36,693 nucleotides of DNA from positions 1-36,693 of the forward strand of contig JAIPCC010000016.1 in NCBI GenBank assembly GCA_021738405.1. The letters run 5' to 3'. The notes beneath the pieces were generated by a model. It had not been told where the DNA came from, did not search any database, and saw only the letters and a program-made list of their open reading frames with translations. Of this stretch, positions 32,727 through 36,693 are shown piece by piece. The stretch's first letter is position 1. Each line of letters starts with the position of its first letter. A program made the position numbers and the translations under genes. This stretch comes from Crocinitomicaceae bacterium. Lineage in GTDB: Bacteria > Bacteroidota > Bacteroidia > Flavobacteriales_D > Crocinitomicaceae.

Positions 32727-33572
32727 ATGCAACTCGGAAAAATCAATACCCTTACCATCAAACGCTTTGCACCTCCAGGAGCTTATCTGATTGATCTACA
32801 AGAAAACGAAATCTTACTACCCAACAAATACCTCACACCAGAAATGGAAGAAGGCACCGAAGTGGAAGTTTTTGTCATGAAAGACTCTTCGGAGCGCATG
32901 GTGGCTGTTACGGAAACACCTCACGTTTTACTCGGCGACTTCGCATTTTTAAATGTAGTTGAGGTCAACCCTTACGGCGCTTTTGTAGACTGGGGCCTCG
33001 ACAAAGATTTGTTTGTGCCCTTTGCAGAACAGCGCCAGCGCCTTGAAATTGGCGACCGCTATTTATTTACGCTGCTCTACGACTTTGAAACCGACCGCTT
33101 ATTTGGCAGCATGAAAGTTAAAAAAGTACTCGAGTCTTGCCAAGACATGAGCTTAGAAGGCCAAGAAGTTGATTTATTGATCTGGGATGAAGGGAAATTA
33201 GGTCGAAACGTAATCGTGAACAACCGCTACGAGGGGCTCATTTTCAGGGACCACCTGAACCAACTGCTCGAGAGCGAACAAGTTTGCAAAGGCTATGTGG
33301 CAAAGGTGCGCGAAGACGGTAAATTAGATATTCGTTTGGAAGTGCCCAACGACAGCCGCTACGATGCCGCAGAACAAAAAATTCTCGATATGTTGGCCGA
33401 CAACGACGGCTTTTTAGCCCTCACCGACAAAAGCGACCCCGAGGAAGTGCGGGCTGTACTCGGTTTGAGTAAAAAGACTTTCAAGCAGGCCATCGGAAAA
33501 TTGTACAAGCACCGCCGCATTGCGTTAGAAGCCGACGGCCTGCGCTCCCTCAACAACCCGAGAACGACCTAA
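32727..33572 (+). CDS. CvfB-like S1-domain RNA-binding protein
   Basis: A 281-residue protein with tandem S1-like segments. INTLTIKRFAPPGAYLIDLQENEILLPNKYLTPEMEEGTEVEVFV and FLNVVEVNPYGAFVDWGLDKDLFVPF are the first two; KGYVAKVREDGKLDIRLE is a third, and a winged-helix-like end follows (FLALTDKSDPEEVRAVLGLSKKTFKQAIGKLYKHRRIAL). This order matches CvfB/YitL proteins, which bind RNA and affect gene expression in Staphylococcus. Its stop overlaps the stop of the convergent AIM24-like gene. Confidence 0.9.
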   Translation: MQLGKINTLTIKRFAPPGAYLIDLQENEILLPNKYLTPEMEEGTEVEVFVMKDSSERMVAVTETPHVLLGDFAFLNVVEVNPYGAFVDWGLDKDLFVPFAEQRQRLEIGDRYLFTLLYDFETDRLFGSMKVKKVLESCQDMSLEGQEVDLLIWDEGKLGRNVIVNNRYEGLIFRDHLNQLLESEQVCKGYVAKVREDGKLDIRLEVPNDSRYDAAEQKILDMLADNDGFLALTDKSDPEEVRAVLGLSKKTFKQAIGKLYKHRRIALEADGLRSLNNPRTT

Positions 33573-34357
33573 CGCCCATCGCCGTCTAGGATATTCCCTA
33601 AGCCACCCAAAATACCACCTTCTTCTTTGCGGGTCGTCGTGCCATAAGCCAAAATTCTAGCAGCCAAGCGGGAAATGGGCAAGCTTTGCAACCACACCTT
33701 TCCTGGGCCTTTGAGCGTGGCAAAAAACAAGCCCTCGCCGCCAAATATGGTATTTTTGATGCCGCCAACAAATTGGATGTCGTAGTCAATTTCTTGGGTA
33801 TAAGCCACAATGCAACCGGTATCTACGCGGAGCACCTCGCCTGGCTGCAGCGTTCTTTCCGTGATGTAACCACCTGCGTGGCAAAATGCCATGCCGTCAC
33901 CCTCGAGCTTCTGCATGATGAAACCCTCGCCGCCGAACAAGCCGGTCCCGAGTTTGCGTTGAAATTCAATGCCTACGCTCACGCCTTTTGCCGCGCATAA
34001 AAAGGCGTCTTTCTGACAAACTATTTTTCCGTTGTGCTGCAAAAGGTCAAAAGCGATGATTTTGCCGGGATACGGAGAAGCAAAAGCCACACGCGCTTTG
34101 CCAAAACCTTGGTTGGTAAAAGCCGTCATGAACAAACTCTCACCTGTGAGCAAGCGTTTACCGGCGCTAAATAATTTACCCATGAAGCCCGTTTGGGCAG
34201 AGCCGTCGCCAAAAATAGTCTGCATTTCGATGGCTTGATCCATGTACATAAACGCACCTGCTTCTGCAATGGCGGTTTCTTGCGGGTCGAGCTCAATTTC
34301 GATGAGCTGCATTTCTTCACCTTTGATGAAGTAGTCGATTTCGTGATTGCTGCGCAT
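33569..34357 (-). CDS. AIM24 / TIGR00266-family protein
   Basis: A 262-residue beta-rich protein: IDYFIKGEEMQLIEIELDPQETAIAEAGAFMYMDQAIEM at the start, then GFMGKLFSAGKRLLTGESLFMTAFTNQG, and repeated GGEG segments (GLFGGEGFIMQKLEGDG, NTIFGGEGLFFATLKGPGKVWLQSLP). The C-terminus is glycine-rich (GGILGGLGNILDGDG). This is the AIM24-like family of unknown function, related to a mitochondrial biogenesis factor. No signal peptide. Convergent with the cvfB-like gene; the two stop codons overlap. Confidence 0.9.
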   Translation of the reverse strand: MRSNHEIDYFIKGEEMQLIEIELDPQETAIAEAGAFMYMDQAIEMQTIFGDGSAQTGFMGKLFSAGKRLLTGESLFMTAFTNQGFGKARVAFASPYPGKIIAFDLLQHNGKIVCQKDAFLCAAKGVSVGIEFQRKLGTGLFGGEGFIMQKLEGDGMAFCHAGGYITERTLQPGEVLRVDTGCIVAYTQEIDYDIQFVGGIKNTIFGGEGLFFATLKGPGKVWLQSLPISRLAARILAYGTTTRKEEGGILGGLGNILDGDGR

Positions 34358-34403
34358 GTTTTTTCTTGTAAAATTAGCAACAAAGTAGTTGCCGAGGATT
34401 GTT

Positions 34404-34411
34404 TAACTTTG
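34404..34411 (+). promoter_or_regulatory. TAnnTTTG element four bases before gpsA
   Basis: TAACTTTG is a perfect match to the -7 element and ends four bases before the gpsA ATG at 34416. If used, the gpsA message would be essentially leaderless. Confidence 0.42.
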
Positions 34412-34415
34412 CCAA

Positions 34416-35414
34416 ATGGAAACACCACAAAAAATTGCGGTCATTGGCGGAGGCAGCTGGGCCACCGCACTGGTCAAAATTCTTTGCAACAATTGCGCGC
34501 AAGTCCATTGGTGGATGCGCAGCGAAGAAGCTATTGCGCATATCCAACAGTTCGGACACAACCCTAAATACCTCCAATCTGTAGGTTTTGACACCCATCA
34601 ATTGGTCTTGAGCTCAGATTTAAAAAGCACCTTAAACGCCGTAGATTGGGTCATCATTGCCACCCCTGCCGCTTTTCTAGAAGAAGCTTTTGCAGGCATC
34701 GGCGCGAGCCAATTTGCCAACAAAATTGTTTTTTCTGCAGTAAAAGGCATTGTTCCGGCCTACAACGCCATTCCGGCTCGCTTTATTCACAAAAGTTTTG
34801 GTGTTCCCTACGATCAAATTGGCATCATTTCAGGTCCTTGCCATGCCGAAGAAGTAGCCATGGAGCGCCTTTCTTATCTCACCTTAGCTTGCTCCAACGC
34901 GCAGTATGCGCAGCAAATGGCTGCCGCCTTGAGTTGCCGCTACATCAAAACCACCACCAGCGACGACCTCTTTGGCACCGAATTCTCGGCTGTACTCAAA
35001 AACGTTTATGCCTTAGCAGCCGGTATTTGCCATGGTTTAGGATACGGCGATAACTTTCAAGCAGTTTTGGTTTCCAATGCCATTCAAGAAATTGAGCGCT
35101 TTATAGATGTGCTCCACCCCGTGCACCGCGACACCAAAACAAGTGCCTACCTCGGCGACTTACTCGTAACCGCTTATTCCAACTTTTCGCGCAACCGCAC
35201 CTTTGGCTTCATGATTGGCAAAGGATATTCTGTCAAAACTGCGCAACTCGAAATGAACATGATTGCAGAAGGCTATTATGCCACCAAAAGCTTGTATGAA
35301 ATCAATCAAAAATTTGAGGTGGAAATGCCCATCCTGACGGCCGTCTATCACATCATTTACGATAAAACGGACCCGGCCATAGAAATGAAAACTTTAGCTG
35401 AAAAACTTGCCTAA
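34416..35414 (+). CDS. gpsA: Glycerol-3-phosphate dehydrogenase (NAD(P)+)
   Basis: A 332-residue enzyme that makes sn-glycerol-3-phosphate from dihydroxyacetone phosphate for membrane lipids. The cofactor motif is IAVIGGGSWATAL. GIISGPCHAEEVA and the FSAVLKNVYALAAGICHGLGYGDN segment (catalytic Lys) and AYLGDLLVTAYSNFSRNRTFGFMIGKG are diagnostic. The start ATG has no alternative in frame nearby. The lysC ATG comes one base after its stop, suggesting one transcript. Confidence 0.97.
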   Translation: METPQKIAVIGGGSWATALVKILCNNCAQVHWWMRSEEAIAHIQQFGHNPKYLQSVGFDTHQLVLSSDLKSTLNAVDWVIIATPAAFLEEAFAGIGASQFANKIVFSAVKGIVPAYNAIPARFIHKSFGVPYDQIGIISGPCHAEEVAMERLSYLTLACSNAQYAQQMAAALSCRYIKTTTSDDLFGTEFSAVLKNVYALAAGICHGLGYGDNFQAVLVSNAIQEIERFIDVLHPVHRDTKTSAYLGDLLVTAYSNFSRNRTFGFMIGKGYSVKTAQLEMNMIAEGYYATKSLYEINQKFEVEMPILTAVYHIIYDKTDPAIEMKTLAEKLA

Positions 35415-35415
35415 T

Positions 35416-36690
35416 ATGAAGGTTTTTAAATTCGGAGGTGCGTCGGTAAAAGACGCCGCTGCTGTCAAAAATGTGAGCGCGATTTTAGCGCGCTATCCCA
35501 ACCAAAAGTTGCTCGTTGTGGTGTCTGCAATGGGCAAAACGACCAACAAACTTGAAGAGCTCGTTAGCGCGTTGTATGCCCAAGATCACCGCATTTACGC
35601 CGGCTTACTCGACGACGTCAAGGCGTATCACCACGAAATATTAGCGGGCCTATTTGCCGAAAAACATTTTCATATTTACCAAGAACTAGAAGACCTCTTT
35701 GAGCAGCTCGCTCAGTTGTTTTTCAAGCCATTGGCAGAGAATCGCTCTTTTCAATACGACCAACTTGTTTCTTGTGGCGAGCTGATTTCGAGCAAAATTT
35801 TAGCGGCGTACCTCACGGACCAAAGCTACAGCAGTACTTGGCTAGATGCCAAAGCGCTCATTCGCACAGACAACCATTACCAAGAAGCACAAGTAGACTG
35901 GGACAAAACCCAAGCGCTCTGCGACAAGCACGTGCTACCCCTATTTGCGCACATTGATATCGCAATTACCCAAGGCTTTATTGGTCACACAGCCGAAGGA
36001 TTTACCACTACTTTAGGCCGAGAAGGTTCGGATTACAGCGCTGGCATTTTAGCTTATTGCTGCGAGGCCGAAAGCGTGACCATTTGGAAAGATGTACCTG
36101 GAATGCTCAATGCAGATCCCAAATACTTCGAACACACCCAACTCCTTGCGCAAATCTCCTTCAAAGAAGCTATTGAGTTGTCTTACTACGGCGCGAGTGT
36201 CATTCATCCGAAAACAGTTCAGCCCCTGCAGCAAAAGAACATTCCGCTCTATGTGCGTTCTTTCATCGATCCTTCAGCACCCGGCACCATCATTTCTGCC
36301 AATGCCGAACGCGATGCCCAAATTCCGTCCTATATTGTGAAGTTCAACCAAGTTTTGGTCACGTTTAGCTCCAAAGACTTCTCGTTTATTGCCGAAAAGC
36401 AACTCGCCGATCTATTTGAAGCCCTCGCGACCATGAAGGCGCATATCAACCTGATGCAAAATTCAGCACTCAATTTCTCTGTACTCATCGACCGCGACAA
36501 AATGGAGGTGGAAAGCTTGCAGCGCGCCCTAGGGGAGCGCTTTCATATCCGCTACAACGAAAATTTAGAGCTCGTCACCATTCGCCATTACAACGATGCC
36601 ATTCTCGCGCAAATGAGTGTTGGTAAAACCAATCTGCTCAGCCAGCACACCCGTACCACAGCCCGCTTGGTTTTGCAGCCAAAAGCTTGA
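35416..36690 (+). CDS. lysC: Aspartate kinase
   Basis: A 424-residue monofunctional aspartokinase, the first step from aspartate to lysine, threonine and methionine. VFKFGGASVKDAAAVKNV begins the kinase fold, LLVVVSAMGKTTNKL, GFIGHTAEGFTTTLGREGSDYSAGILAY and VTIWKDVPGMLNADPKYF are the ATP and aspartate sites, and ELSYYGASVIHPKTVQPL ends the catalytic part. The last ~120 residues should be ACT regulatory domains, but are compact. The frame opens at a TTG nine bases earlier that would overlap the gpsA stop; the ATG at 35416 is preferred. It appears complete, stopping three bases before the window ends. Confidence 0.95.
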   Translation: MKVFKFGGASVKDAAAVKNVSAILARYPNQKLLVVVSAMGKTTNKLEELVSALYAQDHRIYAGLLDDVKAYHHEILAGLFAEKHFHIYQELEDLFEQLAQLFFKPLAENRSFQYDQLVSCGELISSKILAAYLTDQSYSSTWLDAKALIRTDNHYQEAQVDWDKTQALCDKHVLPLFAHIDIAITQGFIGHTAEGFTTTLGREGSDYSAGILAYCCEAESVTIWKDVPGMLNADPKYFEHTQLLAQISFKEAIELSYYGASVIHPKTVQPLQQKNIPLYVRSFIDPSAPGTIISANAERDAQIPSYIVKFNQVLVTFSSKDFSFIAEKQLADLFEALATMKAHINLMQNSALNFSVLIDRDKMEVESLQRALGERFHIRYNENLELVTIRHYNDAILAQMSVGKTNLLSQHTRTTARLVLQPKA

Positions 36691-36693
36691 TAT

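Noticed and set aside
1-36693. CRISPR array, rRNA, riboswitch or replication origin
   Set aside because: No regularly spaced repeats, rRNA-like sequence, recognisable riboswitch or DnaA-box cluster was noticed.

Overview
The window looks like a chromosomal segment from a marine or freshwater Bacteroidota, most likely Flavobacteriales (inference). The signs are many short lipoprotein signal peptides ending in Cys, a DUF4249 lipoprotein, a short sigma-A of about 289 residues, a DnaE with a fused N-terminal exonuclease, TAnnTTTG-type promoter elements, the GCTDPxAxNY lipoprotein motif, and a CrtI-CrtB carotenoid locus preceded by an ECF sigma factor. Most genes are packed tightly, often with 1-14 bp overlaps.

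Layout. Positions 1-4171 hold the end of an FKBP prolyl isomerase, a DUF4249 lipoprotein and priA, in one tight run. Positions 4173-8007 form an AT-richer accessory stretch between priA and rpoD: an XRE-type regulator, three small lipoproteins, a small secreted/membrane protein and a RhuM-Doc (Fic-fold) protein. Several of these genes end in near-identical GGAACC/GGTTCC terminators. The RhuM-Doc gene is bracketed by 71-72 bp direct repeats made of the last ten codons of rpoD plus its terminator, which looks like a cassette inserted at the rpoD 3' end. Positions 8008-11125 hold rpoD, a zinc-ribbon protein, an alpha/beta hydrolase, tRNA-His(GTG) and a thioredoxin-fold protein.

Positions 11122-14514 are amino-acid catabolism: hmgA-hpd (tyrosine to homogentisate and ring opening) divergent from an SDR-type threonine dehydrogenase. 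Positions 14515-20150 are a seven-gene, apparently single transcription unit: ECF sigma factor, crtI, crtB, idi, a pterin synthase of the PTPS type, a class I photolyase and a Bcp/PrxQ peroxiredoxin. The content suggests a coordinated response to light and photo-oxidative damage: colourless precursor to carotenoid, UV-lesion repair and peroxide removal. A cluster of TTGTTTA/TAAACAA half-sites lies directly upstream.

Positions 20140-36693 are mostly housekeeping: YceI, an outer-membrane beta-barrel, Nif3, a C4 zinc-ribbon coiled coil, DnaE, a PLP fold-type IV aminotransferase, rhomboid, an L,D-transpeptidase lipoprotein, ribulose-phosphate epimerase, a secreted hypothetical, CvfB, an AIM24-like protein, GpsA and aspartate kinase. 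No CRISPR array, rRNA, transposase or integrase was seen. No stretch over 300 bp lacks a gene. The most unusual items are the rpoD-tail-flanked RhuM-Doc cassette, the operator cluster before the carotenoid/photolyase operon, and a tRNA-His with two adjacent U-U mismatches in its acceptor stem.
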